Origin: Halichoerus grypus
Taxonomy: Eukaryota; Chordata; Mammalia; Carnivora; Phocidae
Reading direction: 5' to 3'
NCBI RefSeq assembly: GCF_964656455.1
Contig: NC_135719.1
Span: forward strand, 10,767,163 to 10,831,162
Length of the DNA stretch: 64,000 nucleotides
Positions within the stretch are counted from its first letter, which is position 1; each line of letters opens with the position of its first letter. The notes below the pieces were generated by a model, which did not search any database, was not told the DNA's origin, and saw nothing but the letters and a program-made list of their open reading frames with translations. Below, piece after piece: positions 42,640-53,626 of the stretch. The translations under genes were made by a program, and so were the position numbers.

Positions 42640-43819
42640 CCCATTTTACAGATGGACTAACCATTTAGTCCTGTTGACTTCCTGCTCCTGTTATCCTATT
42701 TTCCTGGATCCTGTTATCAAATATCAAATATGTAGATCCTGATATCTATGAACTATCAAAGGGACAGTTTTGAGCTGTGTTCCTTTCAACCAGCTCACCA
42801 CTGGGGGGCTGCTGGGACACAGTGGCAGGAATAAAGGTCAAGGTCACTTCTTCAGCACTCTCCCAAATTCCACTGGCATAAACTCTCTTCCTGTCTACTT
42901 TGTCTGCAAGACTCGGTGCCAGGAGTTCTCATGGGCAGATCTTCAGACAGTTGAACCAAGAGGAAGGCTCCACTTTGTCCTCCTCTCTCCCTCCTTCCTG
43001 CAGAGATGCAAGGTGGCTTTGAAAAGCTCCTCTCTTCTTTCCCTTCTGATTGCCTTATTTGTTCAGATGCTTCCATCCTGAGCGTTTTCTTGATTCCTCT
43101 GCCTAATCACCTCGGAAAGTATCCAGGCAAGCAGCTCCTGGCCCATCCATCAAAGTGCCGTGCACATCCACTGTCTCAAACAGAGGAAATACTCCTAAAA
43201 GCTGCAGAGGAGAGCAATGCTCCCGTTTTAGTTCTAAGACCCAAGACTGGAGTTGTTGTCAGCATATGGCTCCCTGGCCTCGTTCACTTTTCCATCTTGG
43301 GAAACGGAGGAGAGGGAAAGAGAGTTTGGTGCGCATCATTCAGATGACCCTTTCAGCCTCCTGTGAGCTTTCTCTCCGGTAAACCCTTCCGAGTTCTGCT
43401 GGGGTTATTCGAGACAGGCTGTGACGGGCCCTCTAGAATTCTCTGCACTGTGTTTATTATGCAGCATGAAGGTGTGGCCGCGGGAACAGTGCCTCTGATC
43501 CCATCAGGTCACTAGGTGAGGTCCGGAGGGCTCCACAGACCACCATAGGGCCAGTTGCCCCAAATTCTGGTGCCAGGGAGAGGAAGTTCAGCCACAGACA
43601 GGGAGTGAGAAGGAGCTGGGATGGAGATGAAGGACCCCCACTGACTAGTGAAGTTTCTACCCACTCTGCACACATAGACACGCTGCGCACACACCCACGC
43701 GTGTGACCACAGCCCCATACAAACATGCCTCTCAGGCCCTGCATGACTTTTGGTCACCCTGAGGGTGGCCTTGCTTATTGGTGCCTTTGTTTTTGTGAAT
43801 GTGCCTATCTCATTTAATA
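42640..43819. other. Unassigned sequence
   Basis: A small imperfect duplication ATCCTGTTATCAAATATC / ATCCTGATATC lies at 42708-42745. Frames at 42770-43081, 43006-43347 (plus) and 43457-43856 (minus) have no domain. No gene is seen. Confidence 0.4.
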
Positions 43820-43912
43820 TTTTTTTAAGTTTCTTTAATTGCACGATCATTGACACACAGCATTACATTAGTGATTCAGCAGCTCTGTATGTTACAGTGT
43901 TATAATATGTTC
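43820..43912 (-). mobile_element. Probable L1 3' UTR fragment, reverse orientation
   Basis: TTTAATTGCACGATCATTGAC, ACAGCATTACATTAGTGATTC and AGCAGCTCTGTATGTTACAG resemble the antisense of a carnivore/L1MA 3' end. Short and diverged. Confidence 0.5.
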
Positions 43913-43917
43913 ATGCT

Positions 43918-44248
43918 TTGCCTGTGCGGGTTCCTCTGTATGGAATTCTCTTTGGCTTTCCTACCCCAGTGGGTCTGGCCAAGGCCTGTTGCATCATGTT
44001 GAGTCAGCTCAAGGGTCCCCTCCTCCGTGAAGCCTTCTCTGCCCACCACCTGCCATACGCACACAGATGCCCCCTGCCAATGCTGTCTGCACGTAGCATT
44101 GCTGTCCTTTGTCCTTACTCTGCCATATTGCCCATGCACCCGTCTCCCCACACTTCCTTGAGGGGTAAACCATGTCTTTTCATCGTATAAAACAAATATG
44201 TACATAAATGTACCTGGCACATATAAGCAATTAGTAGATAGTTGTTAG
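43918..44248 (+). repeat. L2 LINE 3' region
   Basis: Sense L2: TGTATGGAATTCTCTTTGGC, CTCCTCCGTGAAGCCTTCTC, TTGAGGGGTAAACCATGTC, TGTACCTGGCACATATAAGC and AGTTGTTAGATGAATG at its end. Confidence 0.85.
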
Positions 44249-44270
44249 ATGAATGAATGAATGAATGAAT
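44249..44270. repeat. (GAAT)n microsatellite at an L2 end
   Basis: Five tandem GAAT units at the 3' end of the L2, the normal place for such a repeat. Confidence 0.9.
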
Positions 44271-44340
44271 TTTTTGGTGGGGGGAAGGGTTGCAGAAATA
44301 TCTGACTGCTATGTAGCTACTAAGAACTAATTGTTTTATG

Positions 44341-44648
44341 CAAATAATGCAATATATGTTAAGAAAGAAAAAAAGAAGAAGAACGTAGCAGGAGGGGAAG
44401 AATGAAGGGGGGAAATCGGAGGGGGAGAAGAACCATGAGAGACGATGGACTCTGAAAAACAAACTGAGGGTTCTAGAGGGGAGGGGGTTGGGAGGATGGG
44501 TTAGCCTGGTGATGGGTATTGAGGAGGGCACGTTCTGCATGGAGCACTGGGTGTTATGCACAAACAATGAATCATGGAACACTATATCTAAAACTAGTAA
44601 TGTATGGGGATTAACATAACAATAAAAAAATTTAAAAGTTAAAAAAAA
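44341..44648 (+). mobile_element. Young carnivore L1 3' end, 5'-truncated, forward orientation
   Basis: A 308-base sense L1 tail starting CAAATAATGCAATATATGTT, running through the purine-rich tract, TTAGCCTGGTGATGGGTATTG and AGCACTGGGTGTTATGC, and ending in an A-rich tail. The 16-base target duplication AACTAATTGTTTTATG is perfect at 44325-44340 and 44649-44664. The minus frame 44115-44582 is a translation of this UTR, the same as at 3566-3793. Confidence 0.97.
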
Positions 44649-44664
44649 AACTAATTGTTTTATG

Positions 44665-46001
44665 GATTAAACTTCTCATGTTTGTCTCTTATAGTTATTT
44701 GTTTCTTATGAAGACCATTCCCATAATCTACTTTGACTTGGTGCCACTCCACCTATATCATTTCCTTTCTGGTAGAAGTGCTTCTGTCACCTCCCAGCCT
44801 TACTTTATGCTTCTCTCAAGAGAAATCTCCATTCTCCCATGGAAGGGATTTAGCCATGTCCATGGGTCTCCTGGTGGTGGTGGAGGCTGGGCATGCGGGA
44901 TCTGCATGGAGTGGTGGGGAGTTCAGCAGGGTTGGTCCTTTGGATTGCTGTCGAGAAGAAAATCTGAGCTGGGAGCAATGGTTGGTGTGGCTGCTAATTT
45001 CCCAGCTTTATGTGTTGAAATTCTCTAGCATTACATTTGTCGTCACAACCAAGGAAGCATCGCATTTTCCTCCTTTAGCTGAATGCTAAAGGACAAAAAG
45101 ACTTTACTTGCTCACGCAGAAAAACATTTAGCTTAGATAGAAAAAAAAGTCTACAGCCATTAAAAAAAAAAAAAAAAAAGACACTGGCATTGAGATGCAG
45201 CACATTTTCCCCCCAGCTGCTCAAAACACTTCACAAGCAAGGTGCTCGTAGCATGGGTGGGAGAGAGCTGGGGTATGTTCTGAACTACATTTTAACGTAT
45301 TATTTAAAATGTGGCCACAGTGCAGTATATTTGCATGCCTGTCTTTGGGCTCTGTTTCTCAAACAATGAGAGTTGTGATGAAATTTGCAGCTGGTGAGCT
45401 GGCCCCAAGCCTGGGCAGTTCGGGCTTCGGCACATGCTGGAGCAACCAGCAGGGCTGCTGGGGTCACTAACGTGAGGTGCCTGCCGGCTGGGGAGAGAGC
45501 CCTGGGGTCCTCTTCTGTCTCTGCAGGTGGCACGTAAAATCGAATGGACATGGAATTTTGAGGTCTGTAGCCATTTGCTGCAACAGTCCTGGAGAATAAA
45601 AGCAGGCGTCTTGGAGGTGGACTGGGTCTGGCTTCCTGGGACCCAGAAGGAGCTCCAGGAAAGCAAGGTGGTTGCTTTTTTCCCCTTTTTCTTTTGCATA
45701 AGTGGATCCTTTTCTCCCATTAAGCCTTCAAACCTCCAGGTCTCTCCTGACCTAAAATAGGCAACGAGTGTGGATCCCACCACCATGCAGTATCTTGCCT
45801 TGGCTAGACCTCGCTGGTTTTCTTTCTGACAGCCAGCAGCTTCCCCCCAGGGCAGAAGAGCAGACAGGGCTGCCACCTGTTTTCCCTGACCCGAGAGGGT
45901 GAGCTGAGGTGCTGGGGGTCTGCCCACCAGCCACAGGTCTGTGCTGAGATGCTGCTGGGTGCATGTGTGTGTGTGAATCTTCAGATAGGGAGAGGCGTAT
46001 A
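44665..46001. other. Unassigned sequence
   Basis: About 1.3 kb with an A run at 45161-45179. The minus frame 45304-45927 (207 codons) is long but lacks any recognisable domain and is crossed by frames in other phases. No gene is called. Confidence 0.4.
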
Positions 46002-46632
46002 CAGTTGGTTGTCATTATTTGTGGATTCTGTATTTGCAAATTTGCCTACCTGCTAAAATTTATTTGTAACCTCAAAATCTGTATTCACAGCCCTTCCACG
46101 GTCATTTGCAACCATACACAGAGTGGTGAAAAATTTGATTTGCCCCATGTGAATGTTCCCAGCTGAGGTCAAATAAGGCCACTTTCTGCCTTCTTGTTTC
46201 AGCTCTCATACTAGAAACAATTGTCCTTTTTGTGGTCTATTTAATGCCTCACTTTTGTGCTTTTTGTTGGTGATTTCGTTGTTTAAAATGGCTCTCAAGT
46301 GTCGTGCTAAAGTGCTGTTTTGTGTTCCTAAGTGAGGAAGGCTGTAATGTGCCTTTTGGAGAAAATATGCGCTTCGAATGAGCTTCTTGCAAGTTGTAGA
46401 GCTGTCGACTTGCAAGTTCCGTGTTAATGAATCAACAGCACGTATTCGATAAGGTGTCTTCAAGCAGAAACCTACCTATACAGCAAGGTCCTATAGTGAT
46501 CTGAGGATGAAATGTTTGTGACCAGAGGCTCATAGGAACTTGACTCTGGATTCCGCTAGGAGCATTCACTAATTCGATGTTCGGTGCAACTCTGCAGAGC
46601 ATAACTACTACAATTAATGCAAATCAACTCTG
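46002..46632 (+). mobile_element. Tigger-family (Tc1/mariner) DNA transposon fossil
   Basis: The left end CAGTTGGTTGTCATTATTTG next to TA, then GCCTACCTGCTAAAATTTATT, CCCAGCTGAGGTCAAATAAGG, CTTCTTGTTTCAGCTCTCATAC, AAAATGGCTCTCAAGTGTCG and, at the right, TAATGCAAATCAACTCTG. The region from 46288 is a decayed start of a transposase-like frame (stops after a few codons), so it is inactive. It is internally deleted relative to autonomous Tiggers. Confidence 0.88.
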
Positions 46633-47139
46633 TGAAGTGCTTTGAGAACTTTGCAGACCGTAGGTACCACATTTGGAACATTCGGCTGAAGTTGTATGGC
46701 CAACTTCTGGGACACAGATGAAGCCCTCACACAGAGGTCTGTGCCGGGGTGGGGTTGGGAATGAGAGGCGGGGGGGGGGTCCCCGTGAACCAGGGCACCG
46801 GGACAATGCAGCTGCCTCATCTCGCGGTCCATGACTTACTGAAGGGCGCAGTAGTGCTCAGGATCCTGTGTTCTCCTGGCGAGGACAGAGGCCCAGGGAA
46901 CACCCTGACACGGCCTTCCAGTTTGGTTCCTGGCGCTGCATGGGTTGCATGGATCTCAGCTGTGAGATGAGCTGCACCTCCATCCAGGGACACATAGGAA
47001 GGGACAGTGGGCGGGACACTGGCATGGGGAACTGAGATGGATGGACGGAAGGTGGGGTTTCATTCTCTCTACCTCTCACTCCCTAGAAAAGCCATGGTCA
47101 TGGATACCCAGGCAGTGGGGAGACTCCCAAGTGCCCGTT
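46633..47139. other. Unassigned sequence
   Basis: Contains an 11-base G run (46770-46780). No named repeat, no credible gene. Confidence 0.4.
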
Positions 47140-47297
47140 GCTGCCGGGCACTGCACATTGGCTCTCATCTGAACTTGACGGTAACCTTCTGAGTTATCCT
47201 TTCCATTCTGTGATAAAGAACAGGCACAGAGAGGTTGCCTGAATTGTCGGAAGACACACAGCGAGTGAGGGCTAGAATTTGGATGCAAGCCTAGATT
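47140..47297 (-). repeat. MIR SINE, reverse orientation
   Basis: Antisense MIR: GGGCACTGCACATTGGCTCTC, TAACCTTCTGAGTTATCC, AGGCACAGAGAGGTTGCC, GACACACAGCGAGTGAGGG and AATTTGGATGCAAGCC. Confidence 0.82.
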
Positions 47298-47467
47298 AAC
47301 TGAGGTGCAACTAATGGGATTTGGTGGCTGATTGGAAAATCCGATGGAATAGCAGCAAGAATGGGGAGCGAAGGTGGGATTTTTGTCTGGAGGTCTGCAA
47401 TAATGGTTGCTTTGAGGGGAATGAAGAAGTGGGGTGAGTGATTGCAGGGGACAGGGGTGAGTTGAGG

Positions 47468-47671
47468 CTGTGGTTCTCAGCCTGGGTCGGTTTTGCCCCT
47501 TCAAGGACATTTGGCAATGTCTGGATTCCTTTCTGGTGGTTGGTTGTCATAATGGGGAGGGGGGCAGAGGCCGGGGATGCTGCTAAAGCGTCTTCCGGCG
47601 CAGAAGAGAGCCCTCAAAACAAAGAATTATTTGACCCAAGATGTCAGCAATGCCAAGGCCGAGAACACCTG
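47468..47671 (+). mobile_element. MER20 (hAT-Charlie) DNA transposon
   Basis: CTGTGGTTCTCAGCCTGGGT, AGGACATTTGGCAATGTCTGG, TTGGTTGTCATAATGGGG, CAGAGGCCGGGGATGCTGC, ACAAAGAATTATTTGACCC and CCGAGAACACCTG reproduce MER20 end to end. MER20 copies are known from other work to act as enhancers in endometrial cells of placental mammals; nothing in this copy shows activity. The plus frame 47438-47677 merely crosses it. Confidence 0.93.
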
Positions 47672-48764
47672 AATTAAGATGAAAGCAGGCTCTGGCAGGA
47701 TATCGTGGGTCAGACCGCAGAGGGGCCTGGAAACAGGCCGAAGAGAGAGCCCTCTACAGTGACAGCAGAGGATGAAGGGTTTATTTTGGGTTTCTAGTTA
47801 ACATTTCCTCTGCTGCAAAATTGCTGCCATCCAGAAACTTCAGTAGAAGTATTTCCTTCTGACCTGTTATCATTCCAGGCTCAATTCACGCCCTTTTTTG
47901 TACCTTTTCTATATTAAATAAGACTCTGTGAGCCGTGTTCCCGCATGGCAGCAGGCCCAGAGAGGTGACAAGACAGGCAAGAGAGGCCTGGGCCTGAGAG
48001 GCCAGGCTGGGGGCCCAGCACCATCTGTGAAAAGACCACAGGTGTGGGACACCTTTCGGGGCTCAGGGGTATTGTGAGGCCGCCACTGGGGGGGGGGTCT
48101 GAGATAAGGGGAAGAGGGGACAGCAAGGCCCCCAAAACCAGGCCCCTCCTGAGGGGCTCAGGCTGACCTAAAGGGTCACCACTGGCTTTTTATTTCCCTA
48201 ACTCTTCTTAGCATTTACAGTGTGTCCTCAGGGACCTTGCAGCGTTTTCAGAGACAGACCCATGAATAAAAAAATGAGCCATGCAAATTCCTGTATGGGC
48301 AGTGTTTCTCAGGTGCTTGGTGTGGGGGCACAGAGGAGGGACAGATCCCTTAGCCTGCAGAAGCCGAAGGAGGGCACAAGTCTCTGTTGGGACCAGAAGG
48401 TTGAGATAGGAGTCCAGGCAGAGGGAAGAAAGTGCTGGAAGGTAGGGAGTGTGCTGTAGGGGCTCAGCCTCCATCAAGGGCAAGGGGAAGGCTGCGTGGC
48501 ATTCACAAGGCAGCAGGAAATTGGGTGCTTTCTCCAGAATGATCTCTGAGGTTTCAAGAGAGACTGTCTCCAAGAGATGGAGCATCCCCCATGAGAAGGT
48601 GGAGCTGTTTGTAGTCCCTGTGCAGCAGGGACTCTGCGACCTCTCCCCAAGAGGTGTGATGAAGACAGTGCCCATTGTGCATCATTATAGAGAAGAGAAT
48701 TCCTCTTCAAGGAGCAAACCTAGCTGGGCGCTAGATGCCCTTTACAGAGGGCGGGAGCCGGAGA
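47672..48764. other. Unassigned sequence
   Basis: About 1.1 kb without a named repeat. The minus frame 48208-48675 (155 codons) and the plus frame 48449-48859 (136) overlap. No domain is recognised. GCCACTGGGGGGGGGG near 48083 is a weak CTCF-like match only. Confidence 0.4.
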
Positions 48765-48910
48765 GCAGGGTTCCGTCCCAGCATCTCTGCGTCCTCACTG
48801 TTCAGTCAGGGGAAATTCACTTAATTTCTCTGAGCCGCAGGTTCCGGTCTGTAAAATGAGTAGAATGAGTGCACCTACACCGCTGGGTTTTTATGAGCTG
48901 AAATGATTTA
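48765..48910 (+). repeat. MIR SINE 3' part
   Basis: CAGCATCTCTGCGTCCTCAC, AATTTCTCTGAGCCGCAGG, TCCGGTCTGTAAAATGAGTAG and CTGGGTTTTTATGAGCTGAA in MIR order. Confidence 0.75.
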
Positions 48911-49589
48911 GTGTGATTCGCTGGGGCGAGCCCCTGTTTACCATCTGCGGGAGGCAGTGGGGGAGACTCTGAGACAGTGTCGAGCTTCAGGCCTGAGCCT
49001 GAGAACCAGCGGCCCCAGTGCTGCCCTTGGCCGTCACCTGTGCATTTTTTAAAAAATTGAACTTGAATGCCTTTGCATGGGGCTGGCAGGATCCACCGTC
49101 CGTTCGGCAACCTCCCCTTGTGCCACACCTGTCCTGCTTTGCACATGTACTGTCCCCAGCTCTGGGCAGCATGGACAGAAGGGCAGGGGGCCCAGGAAGT
49201 TGTGGTGAGCAGAGAGAAGGTGGAGGAGAGACTGTTGGCAGGATTAGCCATAAACGGAGCTGGTTGTGACGCCCGCGTGCGTGGGTGGGAGCCCTGTTCG
49301 TCCGGCAGTGAAGGATTTTCAGTGCTGGATTCTGTCCAGGAGCTCATTGATAATCGGTTTCCATGGCAACGGGTCCTCAGGCCAGGAGGGTACCCTGCAG
49401 GCCTGTGACTCCAGCTGGTGGCTGTGGGCTCACGTCCAGGTCCGGCCCCACCCTTGAGGTCGCTCCTGCGGTGTTGGCACAACCGTGCTCCTCCGTCTTG
49501 CTCACCTTCCCGTTTTGCTCTCGGCTTGCCCTCCCCGCCCCCCCTCCACGCCTTGTCAGCTCTAGGAACAGAGCTAGTGGCCGAGCAAG
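48911..49589. other. Unassigned sequence
   Basis: The long minus frame 48817-49644 (275 codons) spans this block from one MIR to the next; because both of its ends lie in MIR SINEs and it has no recognisable domain, I do not call a protein. Confidence 0.45.
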
Positions 49590-49735
49590 GACAGACCCCT
49601 GGCTCTGGAGGCAGAACCCTAGGCTGAAGTGTGACCTTGGACAAGTCACTGAGCCTTGCAGCCCAATTCCCGTCTGTGACACCAGACTACTACTAAGGCT
49701 CTCAGCACCTCATGTACTTGTTGGGATACTAGGGA
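49590..49735 (+). repeat. MIR SINE
   Basis: CTCTGGAGGCAGAACCCTAGG, AGTGTGACCTTGGACAAGTC, ACTGAGCCTTGCAGCCC and AAGGCTCTCAGCACCTCATG follow MIR order. Confidence 0.72.
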
Positions 49736-50659
49736 GAGGCCATATGTCCAGAGGGGACTTGAAAAAAAAAAAGTTAGATACTCTGCAAATAATAGTTCAG
49801 AATAATGAAATTAGCACGTTGCATTATTCCTCAAGTTATGGCCGTGCCGTCAGCAGCCTGCTGACTGGACAGCTGAGCTGTGGCCATAGATACTAGATGC
49901 TTCCAGAATGGACTGTTGTCCCTCAGGGCTTGTGCTCGTCCTATTCTTCCTTTTCCTTGGAATAGCCTCAGCTCGAACTTCTTTACCAGATAATTCCTGT
50001 GTATCCTGTCGAGCGAGGATTGGCATCCAGTTCTCCTGCAGGAGTTTTCTGACCCTGTAGTCTGGGACAGGACCTCTCTCGCAAGGCCCCCAGGGCATGC
50101 CATGGGCTGTGGGAGCGGGGGGTTGGGGGGGCGGGATATGGGAAATGGATGGTTGCAGAGGATCTGTGTGGTAGCGCTGCTTCTTAGAACTTTCTGTCCT
50201 GTGGTGTGGTCCTGAGATTAAAAAGTTCGAGGAGCTCTTTAAACCTTTCGTCCTACTCTAGACAGGCTCAGTGTGACTGGGGATAATTATGAATGGTAAT
50301 CCAAAGGAGCATCTAGAGAAACATCCATACGTTTACTTTCTGCTCTGATTCTATAGGGTCCCCTTTCTGTGTGTTTGGCTGTCACTTATAAGCAGTGACC
50401 TTTCTCTCGATCCACAGGTTAATACAATTTTGGATTTTTGTGATTGCAAACACCTAGATTTTGAGGTGTATCTGATCACATAATGTGATAGAGGTTGGAA
50501 CTCCAGAACCTTTAATGGAATAAGTTTCACGTGAATTTGTTTTGCCCTTATGGTACAGTGGAAGAATGAAAAGGTGAAGAGATGTAAGGAAATACTACTT
50601 TTTTTTTTTTTTTTTTACATTTAATAGTGGCAAACTTATGACTATAATTATTAGGATTG
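49736..50659. other. Unassigned sequence
   Basis: 49917-50060 (TTGGAATAGCCTCAGCTCG) may be a decayed sense L2. A G-rich stretch lies at 50113-50134 and a T run at 50599-50618. No gene is seen. Confidence 0.35.
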
Positions 50660-50825
50660 GCTGTTGTCATGACAAGTGACCTGGATCTGAATCTCTGTTC
50701 CATTGGCCATGGGGCTTGGCAGATTGCCCTGTCTTTATGTGTATTGGTGTCCTTACCTGCCGGCTGGGCATAATGACCATCTGATAGCGTTCTGGAAAAC
50801 AGGTAAAAATGAGATAACACATGTA
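50660..50825 (+). repeat. MIR SINE
   Basis: AAGTGACCTGGATCTGAATC, GGCTTGGCAGATTGCCC, ATTGGTGTCCTTACCTGCC, GGGCATAATGACCATCTGA and AACAGGTAAAAATGAG follow MIR at high divergence. Confidence 0.6.
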
Positions 50826-51115
50826 CTGGTTAGAATCTGTTGATTTCCCATTGGTGGAGTTTGCTATTGCTTACCTTTTACTTACTCGTTTATGGTTTCG
50901 TTAAATAATGATTCTGTGTCTTTTTTTTTTTTTTAACTCCAGTTGATCAAAGAAGTGTTAAACCCACCCATGTGATGATGACTTCTCCAATTGCTCCTTG
51001 ATTGAATTTTCAGATGCTAAAATAAAAGACTCTTTCTTCACACAGTGTATCTTCTGTGAAAGAACCTTGTTTGCTCCTGTTAATTATTTTTTTCTTTTGT
51101 TTTTTAAAAGTTGGA

Positions 51116-51303
51116 GGGGCGCCTGGGTGGCTCAGTTGGTTAAGCGTCTGCCTTCGGCTCAGGTCATGATCCCGGGGTCCTGGGATCGAGCCCCGCATGA
51201 GGCTCCTTGCTCTGTGGGGAGCCTGCTTCTCCCTCTCACTATCTCTGTCTCTGTCTCTCTCAAATAAATAAAATCTAAAAAAAAAAAAAGAAAAAATTTA
51301 AAA
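51116..51303 (+). mobile_element. SINEC, forward orientation
   Basis: Very close to the arctoid SINEC consensus: GGGGCGCCTGGGTGGCTCAG, TTAAGCGTCTGCCTTCGGC, B-box GGGATCGAGCCCC, tail CAAATAAATAAAATC and A runs. The target duplication AAAAGTTGGA lies at 51106-51115 and 51304-51313. Likely young. Confidence 0.97.
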
Positions 51304-51313
51304 AAAAGTTGGA

Positions 51314-52050
51314 TTTACTGAGGTATTACTTATTTCACAAAAATTTACTCTTTCAAGGGTGTAGTTTGAGTTCTGATGAATGTGTACAGTTGTATAAGCC
51401 CTCCGTTAATGAAGATCTAGAAGTTCCTTGGGGCGCCTGTGTGGCTCAGTCGGTTAAGTGACTGACTCTTGGTTTCCGTTCAGATCATGATCCTCAGGGT
51501 CATGAGATGGAGCCCCGCTTCTGGCTCCGTGATGAGCATGGAGCCTGCTTAAGATTCTCTCTCTCTCTCAAAACGAACAAACAAAAAAAGATATAGAAGT
51601 TCCATCACCTTTAAAAGTTTTTTTTTGTTTTTTTGGGGTTTTTTTGTACTTTTTCTCAGTCCCCTCTTTCTTTCCCCAAGTCCCTGGTGGTCACTGGTCT
51701 GATTTCTGTTCCTATAGGCATAGCTTTCTAGAAAGTCATGTAAATGCAGTCCTACATCAGGTGGCCTTTTATGCCTGACTTCTTCATTCAGCTTAATGCT
51801 TCTGAGGTTCAGTCATGTGGGCCCATCTAGCCACAGCTTGTTCCTTTCTATTGCTGAATAGTGTTCCATTGTGTGAGCATACCACAGTTTGCTCATTTGC
51901 CGGTGGAGGGACATTGGGTTGTTTCCAGGTTTTGACTATTATGAATAATGTTGCTGTGAACACTTGCCCACAGGTCTCTGTAATTTCATTTCTCCCAGGG
52001 AAATAGCCATGTGTGGGATTGCTACATTGTGTACTGCCGGGTAATGCTCT
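51314..52050 (-). mobile_element. Old L1 (L1M) 3' end, reverse orientation, split by a SINEC
   Basis: Antisense L1M: ACTGAGGTATTACTTATTTC, GTTCTGATGAATGTGTACAG, after the SINEC TCCCTGGTGGTCACTGGTC, TTTCTATTGCTGAATAGTG, TTCCATTGTGTGAGCATACC and TTGACTATTATGAATAATG. It extends at least to 52050 and AT-rich L1-like text continues beyond. Confidence 0.85.
51428..51587 (+). mobile_element. SINEC nested in L1M, forward orientation
   Basis: Head TTGGGGCGCCTGTGTGGCTC, body TTGGTTTCCGTTCAGATCATG and a short CT run, A-rich tail with AACAAACAAAAAAAG. The 16-base duplication AAGAT(C/A)TAGAAGTTCC lies at 51412-51427 and 51588-51603. The body type differs from the copy at 51116, so the two direct copies come from different subfamilies. 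Confidence 0.95.
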
Positions 52051-52109
52051 TTTAATGTGAATTTTACTTTGTCTCTGTTTTAATATTGTTCTCCTTTGTT
52101 GCCTGAAAT

Positions 52110-52141
<32 letters not shown>

Positions 52142-53379
52142 TACATCGTCTAGTTCTTCTGTGTGCTTTATCAATCAGCATATAATTGGGTTGTGGCTTA
52201 TTTATTTTTTAAACTCATTCTGGATTTTTTTGGATTTTAGTATAATTCTAATTTAGTATAATTCTTTTGTCCTTTTATATGGAATTTTAATATAATTCTT
52301 TTGTCCTTTTATATGGAATTTTATGTTAGTGTGTACTTGCTGTTCATGTTTTCTCTTTCCCTTTATTAACCGTGCAATGATTTGGACGATAGCTTGTGTT
52401 AAGTCCTAATAATGCTTTCCATCAGGTTGTAAGCTTATATTTCTCTAATCACTAAACACAAGAATAGAAAAAGGTAGGTGTGAGATCTTACTTCCCTTTG
52501 ACAAAATAAGAAACTCATTGCTCTTCTTTTTTTCAACCTGCCCCCTGCCAATTTCCAATTGTTGATATAATCTAAGGTTGTAGAGTCTCTATATAGACTA
52601 AACATTATTATTGTAAAGTTGTTTTTACTATAAAATATTTCTTTAAGCCTAATTTTTGGCTTTTATATTCCATTTTGAAGCCACAATTTTAATGGCCAGT
52701 TATACCTCGTTATTTAGATTTAGGTGATGTCATTGCTCCTTGCCCCACTTTGTGTACTGGGACATTCCTGTCCCTGAGTTCTTGAATTTCAGTGATTTAG
52801 CTGGAACAGGTCTTTGAAAACTTTTCTCAATAAAGGCTTGTGAGGGATAGATTATCTCGGTTCCTCAGCATCTGAAAAGGTTTTCTGGTTCTGTTTTGTC
52901 TTTTTATACCTCCGTGATCAATTGTCCAGGCTAAAAAAAAAACCCAGAAAACAAAAAACTCAGTCATTTTCTCCTACAGTGGCACAGCTGTTGTCTTCTG
53001 GTCGAGGGTGGGTGGAGGGAATGGCCGGAGGTCAGCCTGGCCTCCTCTCCTTTGCATGTAGGTAGCACACTGCTTCTGCTTCTAGCTCCCTCTGTCTTCG
53101 TGGTCCAGGGGGAGAAGGGAAGCAGCTGTCCGAGTATGTCTTACCTTTCATGTTGTTAGTGTCACACTCAGAGGAGGCGTCTCCTGGAAGTTTCCAGAGA
53201 AAACCAGTTAGCACAGCACATTTTGCTTCATTACTTGTTAGGGAGGAAGGAAAACGCTGTTGAGAATGTACCCCAGGAACGTGGAGTCCACCTCAGTAAA
53301 GAAGGGTCAGAGGCAGACCTTATTAGATAGCCTTTTAATGGCTGAAGTTAAAATTTTATTCTCTGAATGCTCCTTCCCA
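52051..53379. other. AT-rich sequence, partly L1-like
   Basis: 52140-52220 (AGCATATAATTGGGTTGTGG) resembles antisense L1. A T run of about 24 bases lies at 52118-52141 and a 34-base duplication at 52257-52324. From 52500 on I see no named repeat. No gene is seen. Confidence 0.4.
52257..52324. repeat. 34-bp tandem duplication
   Basis: TATAATTCTTTTGTCCTTTT followed by ATATGGAATTTTA occurs at 52257 and again at 52291 with no mismatch that I can see; a shorter related TATAATTCTA piece lies at 52241. The lack of differences suggests a recent duplication. Confidence 0.95.
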
Positions 53380-53497
53380 GGAGACTCTAAGCTCTGAGGA
53401 CAAGGACCTTGGCTGTCTTGTCCACTGTTGTCTTCCCAGACCTTGCATGGGGCCAGGCCACAGGGTAGGCACTCAGTGAACATTGAGCATTGACTCG
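53380..53497 (+). repeat. L2 3' end
   Basis: CTAAGCTCTGAGGACAAGGAC, GTCCACTGTTGTCTTCCCAG, GGGGCCAGGCCACAGGGTAG and GCACTCAGTGAACATTGAGC is the L2 3' terminus in sense order. Confidence 0.85.
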
Positions 53498-53626
53498 GAC
53501 ACTGAATATAGAAATACTGATAACTGAATCAGGTATTGCACTGGATAATTTTCTGAACAAATGCTACTTTGTGCTTCTTGTTGGTTTTCTCCTGTCACCC
53601 ACTTTTGGGGAGTTTTTCAGATTTCT

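Noticed and set aside
44115..44582. 155-codon minus frame sharing a peptide with the frame at 3566-3793
   Set aside because: The shared peptide is the antisense translation of the L1 3' UTR at both sites, not a gene family.
46288..46490. Transposase gene in the Tigger copy
   Set aside because: The start is visible but stops and frameshifts follow within a few codons; only a fossil remains.
48817..49644. 275-codon minus-strand open frame
   Set aside because: Both ends lie in MIR SINEs (48765-48910 and 49590-49735); no recognisable domain or start context.
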